Part shown: in pieces, positions 38,681-47,675 of the stretch
Numbering within the stretch: position 1 is the stretch's first letter
Layout: each line of letters starts with the position of its first letter
NCBI RefSeq assembly: GCF_011008935.1
Contig: NZ_JAAIVJ010000003.1
Coordinates: 372,001 to 436,000, forward strand
Direction of reading: 5' to 3'
Length of the DNA: 64,000 nucleotides
Source of the DNA: Tabrizicola oligotrophica
GTDB taxonomy: Bacteria; Pseudomonadota; Alphaproteobacteria; Rhodobacterales; Rhodobacteraceae
Position numbers and translations under genes: made by a program
The notes under the pieces: generated by a model
What the model saw: the letters and a program-made list of their open reading frames with translations, nothing else
The model's database searches: none
Told to the model about the DNA's origin: nothing

Positions 38681-41637
38681 GCCGGGTCATCCTCGCCCAC
38701 GCGCGCCGGGGTGGCGCGGTCGGTCATCTGCCATTCGCCGTAACGGGCGAGGTGATCATAATCGCCCTCCATCCGCTCGGCGAAAACCGCACGGCGCGCG
38801 GCATAGCCGGTGCTGCGCAGCGAATACCGGGTGATGAGGCGGAGAAACTTCTCCCATTCGCGGTCAAGATCGATCTTGGCGCGGTCGGTCTCCTCGACCT
38901 TCTGGCCGCTGCCAAGGCCGATGTAGGAAAAGCTGGCCACCTCGCGCGGGCCAAGGTTTTCGAACCCGCCGCGTTCGACCATGGCGGCGGTCAGGCGCAG
39001 CTGTTTTTCATAGACCTCCTGTTGCCGGGCGGTCGGGGGCGTGCCGGTCTTGTAGTCGATCAGATGCAGCCGGCCATCGGGCAAGGCGTCGATCCGGTCG
39101 GGCTTGCCATGCAGCGTGAAGCCCGGAGGATCGATGCGCAGGCTGCCGGGAGTTTCCAGCATGATCGCCGTGCCGCCGTGCCTGCCGTCCTGGATCAGGA
39201 AGTGTTCTGCGGCGCGCTCCAGCCGCGCCAGCCAGAGCAGGCGCGCGGCCGGGAAAGGCGTGCTGTCGGCGAGAACTTCGGCCGCGGTTCCGAGCAGCCG
39301 GATGCGGGCCGCGCCGCGGGTTTCATCCTCGGGACGGGTGCGGACGAAGCGTTCGAGGATGTCATGCAGCACCGAGCCACGGTCGCGCGGGTCGGGGCTG
39401 GCGCGCAGCGGGTCGAGCGGGCGCAGGCGCAGGCTGTGGCGGGCATAGATCGCAAAGGGATCGCGGATCAGGCGGGAGATCTCGGTGAGGGACAGGCGCT
39501 CGGGCCGGGCCGTCCGGGGCGGTTGCGGCGCGGGGCGCCTGGCAGGCTGGAAGCGGGGATCGGCGAGGAGATCCGGCGACGGGCGGTCCATCGCCTGGGC
39601 CATCTCCAGCCACATCGCGCCGCGGGCCCGCATCTTGTTCAGGGCTTCCGGCCCATTGCGCTCGGGCAACCCGGCCATGAGATTTTCCAGCCGGTTCATC
39701 CAGCGCGAGGGCACGGTTTGTGCCTCGGCGTCTCGGGTGGCGCGGGTCAGGATGACGCGCGGGGCAGCGATGGCCTGCTGAAAGTCGTGGGCCGAGAGGC
39801 CGATCTGGCGCTCGGGCAGGAGGAGCCCTGCATCCTTGCGCATCTTGCGGTTCAGCCAAGGGTCGGGGTCGGGAGCTTTCGGCCAGACGCCATCGTTCAG
39901 CCCGCCGAGAATGACAAGATCGGCGCCCTGAACGCGGGCCTCCAGTGTACCCCAGATCATGATGCGGGGATGGGCCTGGACCGCCTCGCGCACCTCTCCC
40001 CCGGCGAAGATGGCCTCGAAAAGAACGGCATATTCGGTGGGGTGGAACTGGCCGCCGTGGGGGGATTCGTCTTGCAGCGACTGGAACGTCTCTGACGCGC
40101 TTTGCCCGGCTTCTTTCAGCCAAAGCTCGCCAGAGCCGAAGGGGGCCATGCCGCGCGCAAGGGTTTCGGCAAGACTGCGGTGGCGCGCGACGAGATCGGC
40201 GAGTGGGGCAGACCGGGTGGGCGCGAACTGGTCGATCACGGTGGCGAGCATTGTGGCCCAGGACCCCGCTTGCGGATCGTCGCGGGTTTCGGCCCAGCGC
40301 ATCAGATCGGCTCCGGTCGGGAAGATCGGGCCGTGGCGGCGGATCGAAAGCTCCAGATCGCGGGTCAGGCGCAGATGCGTGCCACGATCGCCGCCCGAGG
40401 CGGCCAAGGGATGTTTCAGCAGTGCAAGCAGATGGTCGGCGGTCAGCTTTTGCCCCAGACACCGGGCGATCTGGCGCAGGAAACGACCCGGCGGCGACAG
40501 GTTCAGCGGGCGCCCGGCGGAATCGTCGGGCAGGATGCCCCAGCGATCGAGGGCCGCGGTCACCTGCCGCGTGAGATTGCGGTCGGGCGAGACAAGTGCG
40601 GCGGTCTGACCGGAGTCCGCTGCCTGACGCAGCATCAGCGCGATGGCCAAAGCCTCGGTCCGGGTTGAGGGGGCCTCGATCAGCGTCAGATCCGCGGTCG
40701 CCGCGAGCAGGTCGGGCAGCGCTGGTCCGTCGGTCAGCCATTGGTCCGTCACCGGGGCCGGCCGCAAGGCCAGCGATACCAGCGCGTTGCGGGCGGGGGA
40801 GGGCGGCGGCGTGCGGCGCCATGCCGTGATCGACGCAGGGGTCAGGCCAAGTCGGTCGGTTAGGCGACGAAAGCGGTATTGCGGATGGTCCTCGGCGGTC
40901 AGCGCATCGTCCATCCGGGCCCAGACCTGTTCCGGTGTGTCAAAGTCGAACCCCGGCAGGATCAGGGCGCCTTGTGGCAGCCGGGCGACCAGCTCCATCA
41001 GCCGCAGCGTGGTGCCACGCGAGCCGGTCGAGCCGGCGATCAGCACCGGATGCCGCGGTGGGTCGGCCTGCCAGCGTTGGGCCAGAAGGTCGGTTGCCAT
41101 GGCAAGCCGCGCTTCGGCGTCGGGTGCGGCGGTCTGGTCGAAGAACTGCGACACGATGCCCAGAAAGGCCTGGGTCCGCGCCCAATGCGCGGCGTGATTC
41201 GAGACATCCAGTGCGGCCAGCCGGTCGGGGTGCAGCCCTTCGACGCGCAATTCGGCCATCAGGTCGGCCAGACTGTCGGCCAGATCGTAAAGCGCGTGGC
41301 GGGGGGCCAGATCGGGCTGGGCATCGAGAAGCGCCGTGATGAGTTGGGCAAGCTCCAGTCGTCGCCGGAGGCCGGAAACTGCCGGGGGCAGCGCAAGGCC
41401 GGGTCGGTCGGCGAGCTCCGTGAGCAGCCGGAGGCGCGGCAGAAGGCGGGCGCCCCGGGCAAGGAACAAGTCGGTCACACGGCGGCGCATGCGGGCAGTG
41501 TTCAGATAGACCTCGACCCGCGACATGGCCTCGGGCGGCTGGTCGGCCATGCGCTCGATCAGGCCGGAGACCAGTTCTGCCGGGAAATCGCTGCCGGGCG
41601 GCAGGGCGAAAAGGCGCGGGCCGGGGGTGTCAAACAT
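38677..41637 (-). CDS. addB: Double-strand-break repair protein AddB
   Basis: AddB is the partner of AddA, with an inactive helicase-like N-terminus and a second nuclease domain. The 986-residue protein has VLIAGSTGSRGTTLRLMEL, which stands where a Walker A would be, ADLVILGGLNDGVWPKAPDPDPWLNRKMRKDAGL, and a C-terminal nuclease with GSVLHDILERFV and LHLIDYKTGTPPT. I see no CxxC-type iron-sulfur cysteine group after the nuclease, unlike the Bacillus protein. The ATG at 41635-41637 overlaps the murU stop by eight bases. Confidence 0.93.
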   Translation of the reverse strand: MFDTPGPRLFALPPGSDFPAELVSGLIERMADQPPEAMSRVEVYLNTARMRRRVTDLFLARGARLLPRLRLLTELADRPGLALPPAVSGLRRRLELAQLITALLDAQPDLAPRHALYDLADSLADLMAELRVEGLHPDRLAALDVSNHAAHWARTQAFLGIVSQFFDQTAAPDAEARLAMATDLLAQRWQADPPRHPVLIAGSTGSRGTTLRLMELVARLPQGALILPGFDFDTPEQVWARMDDALTAEDHPQYRFRRLTDRLGLTPASITAWRRTPPPSPARNALVSLALRPAPVTDQWLTDGPALPDLLAATADLTLIEAPSTRTEALAIALMLRQAADSGQTAALVSPDRNLTRQVTAALDRWGILPDDSAGRPLNLSPPGRFLRQIARCLGQKLTADHLLALLKHPLAASGGDRGTHLRLTRDLELSIRRHGPIFPTGADLMRWAETRDDPQAGSWATMLATVIDQFAPTRSAPLADLVARHRSLAETLARGMAPFGSGELWLKEAGQSASETFQSLQDESPHGGQFHPTEYAVLFEAIFAGGEVREAVQAHPRIMIWGTLEARVQGADLVILGGLNDGVWPKAPDPDPWLNRKMRKDAGLLLPERQIGLSAHDFQQAIAAPRVILTRATRDAEAQTVPSRWMNRLENLMAGLPERNGPEALNKMRARGAMWLEMAQAMDRPSPDLLADPRFQPARRPAPQPPRTARPERLSLTEISRLIRDPFAIYARHSLRLRPLDPLRASPDPRDRGSVLHDILERFVRTRPEDETRGAARIRLLGTAAEVLADSTPFPAARLLWLARLERAAEHFLIQDGRHGGTAIMLETPGSLRIDPPGFTLHGKPDRIDALPDGRLHLIDYKTGTPPTARQQEVYEKQLRLTAAMVERGGFENLGPREVASFSYIGLGSGQKVEETDRAKIDLDREWEKFLRLITRYSLRSTGYAARRAVFAERMEGDYDHLARYGEWQMTDRATPARVGEDDPA

Positions 41638-42319
41638 TGCCGGCCGCCAGCAGGGATTCTGCCTGCGCGATGCCCTCGGGCCGTCCGACGTCACACCAGC
41701 CGCCCTGATGGACGATGCCGAAGGCGCGGCCTTGGGCGATCATCGCGTCCCACAGCAGGTTCAGCGAAAACACGGTCTTGTCGATATGGGCCAGCCCATC
41801 GGTTTTCAGGATCTGCGCGCCCAGATAGACAAGGCCGGGTTTGCCGGCCGCCCGGCTGATCCGGCCGTCGGCACCGATCAGGAAATCGCCATTGCCCGCG
41901 TGACCCGTCGCCTGCCGGGCCGGAAGCATGAGCAAAAGCGCGTCCATCCGATCTGCGTCCCAATGGGCGGCAAGTTGGGTCAGCGGGTTTTGCCCGGTCC
42001 AGACGGCATCGCTGTTCAATGTCATCACCGGATCCGCGCCCAGCAGCGGCAGGGCGTGTCGCAACCCGCCGCCGGTTTCAAGGATCTGCCCGGGTTCGTC
42101 CGAAAGCGCCACGGACCGTCCTTGCAGGTGTCGGGCGACCTGGGCCGAGAGATAGTGGGTATTTACCACGATCTGCCCCACGTCTGCTCCCGCCAGATCA
42201 AGCGCGTGATCCAGCAACGGCTTCCCCGCCACTTTGATGAGCGGTTTCGGGCGATTGGCGGTCAGGGCGCCCATGCGCGTGCCCAGGCCCGCAGCAAAGA
42301 TCATCAGCGGGAAGGGCAT
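41630..42319 (-). CDS. murU: N-acetylmuramate 1-phosphate uridylyltransferase (MurU-like)
   Basis: The 229-residue nucleotidyltransferase starts MIFAAGLGTRMGALTANRPKPLIKVAGKPLLDHAL, the NTP-binding signature of sugar-1-phosphate nucleotidyltransferases, with GxGTR and the PKPL segment. MurU makes UDP-MurNAc from MurNAc-1-phosphate, letting recycled cell wall bypass de novo synthesis. The call rests on family and on the adjacent amgK-like kinase, whose stop it overlaps by 16 bases; that pair is the conserved MurU-AmgK module. A generic sugar nucleotidyltransferase is the alternative. Confidence 0.85.
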   Translation of the reverse strand: MPFPLMIFAAGLGTRMGALTANRPKPLIKVAGKPLLDHALDLAGADVGQIVVNTHYLSAQVARHLQGRSVALSDEPGQILETGGGLRHALPLLGADPVMTLNSDAVWTGQNPLTQLAAHWDADRMDALLLMLPARQATGHAGNGDFLIGADGRISRAAGKPGLVYLGAQILKTDGLAHIDKTVFSLNLLWDAMIAQGRAFGIVHQGGWCDVGRPEGIAQAESLLAAGNV

Positions 42320-43308
42320 TTTCTACCTATTTCTGCAAGGATTTCCGGGGTCGGTTCGGGCAAGAGTGCAGCGCAGGCGCGGGCAAGCGGGGTATTGACC
42401 GGATGGGACAGGTTTTGCTGCAACTGACCCCAGACCCGCGGCATCAGACGCAGGTAGCCGGGTTTGCCGGCGACAAGGCAAAGTCGGGTGAAAACGCCCA
42501 GGATGCGCAGGGCCCGTTGGGCGCCGAGCACGGCATAAGCCGCGTCGAAGTCGCGACCTGCCCCGGTTGCGGCCTTGAACCTGTGAATCATCCCGGCCTG
42601 TGTTTCACGTGAAACGTCGCGGCGCGCGTCTTGCAAAAGCGAGACCAGATCATAACCTGGCTGCCCCATCTGGGCGAGCTGGAAGTCCAGAATGCCGACC
42701 CGTCCGATCCCGGCGCGGTCCGGGAGCCAAAGCAGGTTCTCGGCGTGGTAATCGCGCAGGATCATCACCCGCGGGCCATCGGCATGAGAGGAAATCAGAT
42801 CCTCCAGAACCGCAAGAAATCCGGCGCGGTCTCCGGCGTCGCCCGTCACCGCCTGGCGATACCAGTCAAGGGCAAAACAGGCTGCCTCGGCCCAGTCCGC
42901 CGCGGAAAGATCGGGCAGTCGGCCAAGTGCCGGTTGCGACTGGAGCCTGAGAAGCGCATCGGTCGCGGCCGCATAAAGCGGCAATTCCCGCCCGGGCTCG
43001 ACCTCGATCAAGCGGGCAAATACGCCATCGCCGAAATCCTCCAGCAGCAGGAACCCCCGCGTCAGATCCTGCGCGAGGCAGCGCGGGGCTGACAGGCCAA
43101 GCTCCAGAAGATGCCCGGCAATTCGCAGGAAGGCCGCAGGGTCGTCGCCTTTGCCGGGGGGAGCGTCCATCAGCACCGCAGTCTTGCCATCCAGCGTCAG
43201 GCGATCATAGCTGCGGTCCGAAGCGTCGCCCGCCAGAAACCGGCGATCGGCGAGTCCCCAGCCGGCCCGAGCCAGAAAGGCCGTGGAAAGACTGTCCCGC
43301 TCAGCCAT
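42304..43308 (-). CDS. amgK: Anomeric MurNAc/GlcNAc kinase (AmgK-like phosphotransferase)
   Basis: The 334-residue APH-fold kinase has GDASDRSYDRL near the N-terminus (nucleotide loop), FLLLEDFGDGVFARL, the catalytic VMILRDYHAENLLW with the base Asp, and VGILDFQLAQMGQPGYDLVSLL with the metal Asp. AmgK phosphorylates MurNAc at the anomeric carbon for MurU. The ATG at 43306-43308 overlaps the tsaE stop by eight bases. It contains the parS-like site 42601-42616, which encodes DVSRET. Confidence 0.85.
   Translation of the reverse strand: MAERDSLSTAFLARAGWGLADRRFLAGDASDRSYDRLTLDGKTAVLMDAPPGKGDDPAAFLRIAGHLLELGLSAPRCLAQDLTRGFLLLEDFGDGVFARLIEVEPGRELPLYAAATDALLRLQSQPALGRLPDLSAADWAEAACFALDWYRQAVTGDAGDRAGFLAVLEDLISSHADGPRVMILRDYHAENLLWLPDRAGIGRVGILDFQLAQMGQPGYDLVSLLQDARRDVSRETQAGMIHRFKAATGAGRDFDAAYAVLGAQRALRILGVFTRLCLVAGKPGYLRLMPRVWGQLQQNLSHPVNTPLARACAALLPEPTPEILAEIGRKCPSR
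42601..42616. other. parS-like site 3 (one mismatch), inside amgK
   Basis: TGTTTCACGTGAAACG matches the 16-bp parS consensus at 15 positions, the last base being G. It is about 17 kb from the candidate origin on the side away from parAB. Confidence 0.75.
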
Positions 43309-43780
43309 CCGCAAGCTCTTTCGCCAGGGCGGCCCGCAGATCTGCCCTTTTGCCAAAACCGATGACAACCCTCCTGCCATCGCCTTCGGCCTGAAAGCAA
43401 AGCCGAAGGGCCTGCGGCGGAGCGTGGCTGCCCAGCCGGTCTGGCCATTCGATCAGGCAGATCGCGGTGTCGAAGGCGGCGTCAAGGCCCAGTTCCAGAA
43501 CCTCATCGGGATGGCTCAGCCGATAAAGGTCGGCGTGCCAGATCTCGACATCGGCGTGATAGGTCTGAACCAAGGTAAAGGTTGGCGACGGCACGTCCTC
43601 GGCCCGGCCAAGCCGCGCCTGAATGAGGGCGCGGGCGAACTGGCTTTTGCCAGACCCGATTGGCCCTTCAAGCAGCAGGCAATCCCCAGGGCCCAACCGC
43701 GGAGCAAACCAGCGTCCCAGGCGGTCGGTTTCATCGGCATCAGCCAGGAAAAGTGAAAAGGGGGAGGCGTCGGCAACCAT
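43301..43780 (-). CDS. tsaE: tRNA t6A biosynthesis ATPase TsaE
   Basis: TsaE assists TsaB and TsaD in making t6A at position 37 of ANN-decoding tRNAs. The 159-residue protein has the P-loop LLLEGPIGSGKSQFARALIQA, PSPTFTLVQTYH, IWHADLYRLSHPDEVLELGL and ICLIEWPDRLG, all typical. It heads the tsaE-amgK-murU-addB-addA run in which every gene overlaps the next. Its functional partner tsaD is also in the window, at 55474-56571. Confidence 0.94.
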   Translation of the reverse strand: MVADASPFSLFLADADETDRLGRWFAPRLGPGDCLLLEGPIGSGKSQFARALIQARLGRAEDVPSPTFTLVQTYHADVEIWHADLYRLSHPDEVLELGLDAAFDTAICLIEWPDRLGSHAPPQALRLCFQAEGDGRRVVIGFGKRADLRAALAKELADG

Positions 43781-43821
43781 CGTGGGCCGACTCTACCCCG
43801 CCTGTCCGCAACCGCAAGCCT

Positions 43822-45408
43822 TCAGGCCGATTTCAAGGCATCGGACTCGGACCGCACCGGGCGGGCCATTTCGACAGGGTCGAGCGTGCGGAAGGCCGCC
43901 AGAGTTGCCCCGCCGGAAAGCGGCGCAAAGCGGCAGGACAGAAGGCGCCCATCCAGCAGACGGGTTTCCGCCGTCCAGCAAATCCGGTTTCCGACTGTGG
44001 AAATGAACTCCTCGGCTTCTGACCAAAGACCCGCCGGGGCCGACATCGACCGCCAATGCCCGGCAATGGCGCGGATCGAGTCATTCTGGATATCTTCCTC
44101 GGGCGCATGGGACCAAAGGGCCGAATAGGCGAGATTCGACATCACCAGCTGACCCGAGGCAGAGAAAACCGCCACCGCCTCGTCCATTTCGTCGATAACC
44201 GCCTGACCCAGCTCCAGGTCCGAGCGATAGCGCCGGCTTCGGGATACCTCGTTGGTGATGTCTTCAATCATCAGGGCCAGCGCGCCGTTGGGGTGCGGAC
44301 GCCCGATCACCCGGAAGGTCTGACCGTCCGGCAGGTTCCAGGTTTCTTCGTAAAGCCCCGAAGCCGCGGCTTTTTCCATTTCAACGAGCTGGCGGCGCCA
44401 GCTGCGATAGTCCTTCGGTTCGGGAATCATCTTGCGATCTCGCAGCGCATCCAGAACCGACACAAGCGAGGGACGCATCGAAAGGAATTCGGCAGGTAGA
44501 CCCGTGAGGTCAAGAAGGGCCGGGTTGAACAACTGCAATTGCCGCTGCCGGTCAAAGATTGCAAGGCCCGTGGGCAGTTGTGCAAAGGTCTTGGTCAGGG
44601 TCTGCATGAAATCGCGCAGCGCCGCTTCAGCATTGACCGCGGCATCCGCAGGCAGGGCGAAGTTCAGCCGCTCCTCGCCGCCTGACATGCCGTATAGATC
44701 ATACCAGGCGGTGCCTTCGCCCTGAACCGTAACGGCCGCCCGCTGTCCGCGCGCGGCCTCCTGGCTGGCAAGCCGCTCGAACAGGCGCGGCAGGGGCCAG
44801 CCCAGCTCCTTGCCGGGGGACAGGGCCGCAATCGCCTTCAGCAGATAGGCGCCATTCGCCCAGACGATGTCGCCCGCCCCGGTCTCGCGCCAGATCAGCA
44901 TCGGAGCCTTGGCAAGCACCTCGCGCAATTGCTCCACCTCCTGGGTCAGGGCAAAATGCGCCAGAGCGTCGGTCATCATCGGCCTGCCGTCCAGCGCCGG
45001 GTCTGTCAGCGCGATGCGCGTCAGACCGCCCTGCAGCGCGGCTGACAGCAAGAGCGGCTTGTCCTGCGCGGTCCGGCCATCCAGAAGAACCTGGCCTTCG
45101 GTCTCGATCCGGCGCAGCCGGGTTTCGATATCGGGAAAATACTGCGACAGAAAGCCGATCAGGCGCAGCCAGTTGCCGCCCCTGGCCCGGCTGGTCGCCA
45201 GAATCTGTCGCGCGCCCGGAGTTGCATCCACCAGCGTTTCGCCGTCGAACAGAAAGACCGTTCCCGCCTCACCCGCCTGAGCCGCATCGGCAAATACCGA
45301 ATGTCCCGGCGGTTTCGGCGCCCCCTGCAAGGCGCTGACCACAAGCAACCCGGCAATGGCCGCCACGAAGGCAATCAGCACCAGCGCGAGCGCGAAAAGC
45401 CAGTCCAA
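43822..45408 (-). CDS. Membrane PAS-domain sensory protein without a kinase domain
   Basis: The protein of about 528 residues starts with a membrane helix (DWLFALALVLIAFVAAIAGLLVVSAL), followed by PAS-type domains, including one near LREVLAKAPMLIWRETGAGDIVWANGAYLL and others near TGLAIFDRQRQLQLFNPALLDLTGLPAEFL and VIDEMDEAVAVFSASGQLVMSNLAYSALW. The chain ends shortly after the last PAS domain, and no HisKA, HATPase or GGDEF motif is present. Start choice is a TTG at 45406-45408 with GGGAGG upstream; the longer TTG start has no ribosome site. It lies just before regB, so a redox or PAS-based input to that system is conceivable. Confidence 0.75.
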   Translation of the reverse strand: MDWLFALALVLIAFVAAIAGLLVVSALQGAPKPPGHSVFADAAQAGEAGTVFLFDGETLVDATPGARQILATSRARGGNWLRLIGFLSQYFPDIETRLRRIETEGQVLLDGRTAQDKPLLLSAALQGGLTRIALTDPALDGRPMMTDALAHFALTQEVEQLREVLAKAPMLIWRETGAGDIVWANGAYLLKAIAALSPGKELGWPLPRLFERLASQEAARGQRAAVTVQGEGTAWYDLYGMSGGEERLNFALPADAAVNAEAALRDFMQTLTKTFAQLPTGLAIFDRQRQLQLFNPALLDLTGLPAEFLSMRPSLVSVLDALRDRKMIPEPKDYRSWRRQLVEMEKAAASGLYEETWNLPDGQTFRVIGRPHPNGALALMIEDITNEVSRSRRYRSDLELGQAVIDEMDEAVAVFSASGQLVMSNLAYSALWSHAPEEDIQNDSIRAIAGHWRSMSAPAGLWSEAEEFISTVGNRICWTAETRLLDGRLLSCRFAPLSGGATLAAFRTLDPVEMARPVRSESDALKSA

Positions 45409-45506
45409 TGCACACCCCTCCCAAGCCGGGATTCTTCCCGCTGCCTTCAACTTAGGGAGGAAAGAGTTAAGGGGTAATTAATGCAAGAAGATGAACGCGC
45501 CCGGCA

Positions 45507-46889
45507 TCACGAGATCGGCTGATTTTGCCCCAAGGGCCGGCCTTTCTGCGCGGCAATGCTGTCCAGCGCCCAGGTCGCCTCGACGATCGCGCCCGAGCGT
45601 TCCGGGCGCTCTTCCGAGGTCAGGAACGGATCGGCGGCGTTGGCAAAGCTCATCTCTGCGCCAGTGCGCTCCAGCAGGGTCTTGGCGATGAAAAGCCCAA
45701 GACCCATGCCCTCATACCCCGGTCGCCGCGGCGCCGCGGCCTCGTCCCGCCGCGAGCGCAGAAATGGATCGCCGATCCGTCCCAGAACCTGCGGCGGAAA
45801 CCCCTCACCATCGTCGATGATGCGCAGCGTCAGGCTGTGGGCCGTCCAGCTGGCATCCACCCAAACCTGACCTTTGGCGAAATCCACCGCGTTCTGAACC
45901 AGATTGCGCAGCCCATGAATCAATTCCGGTCGACGCAGGATTTCAGGCTCGACCCTTTGCCCTCCCGCCGCCGGAGCAAAGCTGAAATGCACCCGCTTGC
46001 CACGGTCGAGATGCGGCTCTGCGGCCTCGCGCAGCACCGCGCTCAAAGGTGCCTGCCGAAGGTGGAGATCGTCCTTGCCGGCCTTGCCCATCGACCGCAG
46101 GATGTCGCGGCATCGGTCGGCCTGTTCGCGGATCAGACGGGCGTCCTCGGCCAGATCGGGCTGGCCGGACAATTCATCCATCATTTCCGTGCTGACCATC
46201 TTGATGGTCGCCAGTGGCGTGCCCAGCTCATGGGCGGCGGCGGCGACTACGCCGCCCAGATCCGTCAGCTTCTGCTCGCGCGCCAGCGCCATCTGGGTGG
46301 CCAGCAACGCATCCGACATCGACCGCTTTTCACCCGCAACGCGATGCGAATAGATCCCCAGAAACACGATCCCGATCACCAGCGAGAGCCAGAATCCAAA
46401 GCCGATCAGCGCCGGCATCCGGATGGCCTCGCCCCGCATCTGCATCGGCACGTTGAGCAGGGCCAGAACCGTCACGAACAGAATGGCAACCAGACCGAGA
46501 AACACCGTCGAGCGCAAAGGCAGCACGCTGGCCGAAACGGTGACTGGCGCAAGGATCAGCAGCGCGAAGGGGTTTGACAGCCCTCCGGTCAGGAACAGCA
46601 GAAAACAAAGCTGGCCCAGATCGAACAACAGCGCCACAAGCGCTTCGGTCTCGTTCAGCCGCTTGTTGGCGGGATAGACCGAAATCAGCACCAGATTTGC
46701 AATGACCGCGGCGCCGACAGCCATGAAGCAGAAGCCAAGCGGCAGCGAGATTTCCAGCGCGCGGGTGGCCACGGCAATCGCCACCAATTGCCCGCCAATC
46801 GCCATCCAGCGCAGAAAGACAAGCGTCTGAAGCCGCAGCCAATCGCCGCGTTCGGGGTTGAAATCGGTGAAATTCCCGGTCGGAGCCAT
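45507..46889 (-). CDS. regB: Redox sensor histidine kinase RegB (PrrB)
   Basis: RegB senses quinone redox state and phosphorylates RegA to control respiration, nitrogen and carbon fixation and, where present, photosynthesis. The 460-residue protein has an N-terminal membrane domain with the quinone-linked heptapeptide GGLSNPF (residues 102-108), the phosphorylation site AAAAHELGTPLATIK (His220), the redox-active cysteine in EQADRCRDILRSMG (Cys260), and a C-terminal HATPase (IDDGEGFPPQ, GMGLGLFIAKTLLERTGA). The 40-residue spacing between His and Cys equals that of R. capsulatus RegB (His225, Cys265). The ATG at 46887-46889 gives that protein's length; a TTG 15 bases upstream is possible. It is divergent from senC-regA. 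Confidence 0.95.
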   Translation of the reverse strand: MAPTGNFTDFNPERGDWLRLQTLVFLRWMAIGGQLVAIAVATRALEISLPLGFCFMAVGAAVIANLVLISVYPANKRLNETEALVALLFDLGQLCFLLFLTGGLSNPFALLILAPVTVSASVLPLRSTVFLGLVAILFVTVLALLNVPMQMRGEAIRMPALIGFGFWLSLVIGIVFLGIYSHRVAGEKRSMSDALLATQMALAREQKLTDLGGVVAAAAHELGTPLATIKMVSTEMMDELSGQPDLAEDARLIREQADRCRDILRSMGKAGKDDLHLRQAPLSAVLREAAEPHLDRGKRVHFSFAPAAGGQRVEPEILRRPELIHGLRNLVQNAVDFAKGQVWVDASWTAHSLTLRIIDDGEGFPPQVLGRIGDPFLRSRRDEAAAPRRPGYEGMGLGLFIAKTLLERTGAEMSFANAADPFLTSEERPERSGAIVEATWALDSIAAQKGRPLGQNQPIS

Positions 46890-46980
46890 TGTTTCGGTTG
46901 ACAATCGGTCTTGATGCGCTTCCAGCGATTGTTAAGGCTGTGTCGGCTTGGGTTCAACGCGAACCTGCAAACTCGGGACG

Positions 46981-47607
46981 ATGGACATGACAAGACTTTA
47001 TGCGGGCGCGGCAGTCCTGGCGGTTGCGGGGCTTCTGGGCGGGACCTGGTGGGCCATTCAATCCGCGCGCGGCGACGACGCATTCGCGGAATGCCGTGTC
47101 GGCTCGATCGGGGGCGGTGCGATCGGCGGGCCGCTGTCTCTGGTCAACGGCGAGGGTCAGCCGGTCACCGATATCGAGATCTTTACCAAGCCGACGCTGC
47201 TGTATTTCGGCTATACCTTCTGTCCCGATGTCTGCCCGATGGACAATGCCCGCAATGCCGAGGCCGTTGATATCCTGGAGGAAAACGGCCTTGATGTTCA
47301 GCCCGCCTTCATCTCGATCGACCCGGCACGCGATACGCCCGAGGTGGTGCGCGACTTTGCCGCCAACCTGCATCCCAAGATGATCGGCCTGACCGGCAGC
47401 GAGGATCAGATCAAGGCAGCGTCACAGGCCTACAAGACCTATTTCAAGAAACAGGACAGCCAGGACGGGTTCTATCTGATGGATCACTCGACCTTCACGT
47501 ATCTTGTCCTGCCGCAGATCGGCTTTGTCGAGTTCTTCAAACGGGACGACACCGCCGCAGACATGGCGGAGCGCACGGCTTGCTTCATCGAGAAAGCCAA
47601 GCCGTAG
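46981..47607 (+). CDS. senC: SenC/PrrC (SCO1 family) copper-binding protein
   Basis: SenC delivers copper to cytochrome c oxidase and modulates RegB signalling in Rhodobacter. The 208-residue protein has an N-terminal membrane anchor (LYAGAAVLAVAGLLGGTWWAI), the copper motif YTFCPDVCPMD with Cys81 and Cys85, SIDPARDTPEVV, and the distant ligand His169 in YLMDHSTF. The start ATG is at 46981. It is followed 68 bases later by regA. Confidence 0.93.
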   Translation: MDMTRLYAGAAVLAVAGLLGGTWWAIQSARGDDAFAECRVGSIGGGAIGGPLSLVNGEGQPVTDIEIFTKPTLLYFGYTFCPDVCPMDNARNAEAVDILEENGLDVQPAFISIDPARDTPEVVRDFAANLHPKMIGLTGSEDQIKAASQAYKTYFKKQDSQDGFYLMDHSTFTYLVLPQIGFVEFFKRDDTAADMAERTACFIEKAKP

Positions 47608-47675
47608 AGTCGCAATTTGACCATGGGCGCGGGACGCATTAGGTGTCCTGCATGCCAAGCAACAAGGACCGCAGC

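Noticed and set aside
35594-38743. Very long open frame (over 1000 codons) on the plus strand opposite addA
   Set aside because: It mirrors a well-supported addA gene; the translation has no domain motif and the codon pattern is that of an antisense shadow in GC-rich DNA. Similar frames opposite mutS, maeB and addB were dismissed for the same reason.
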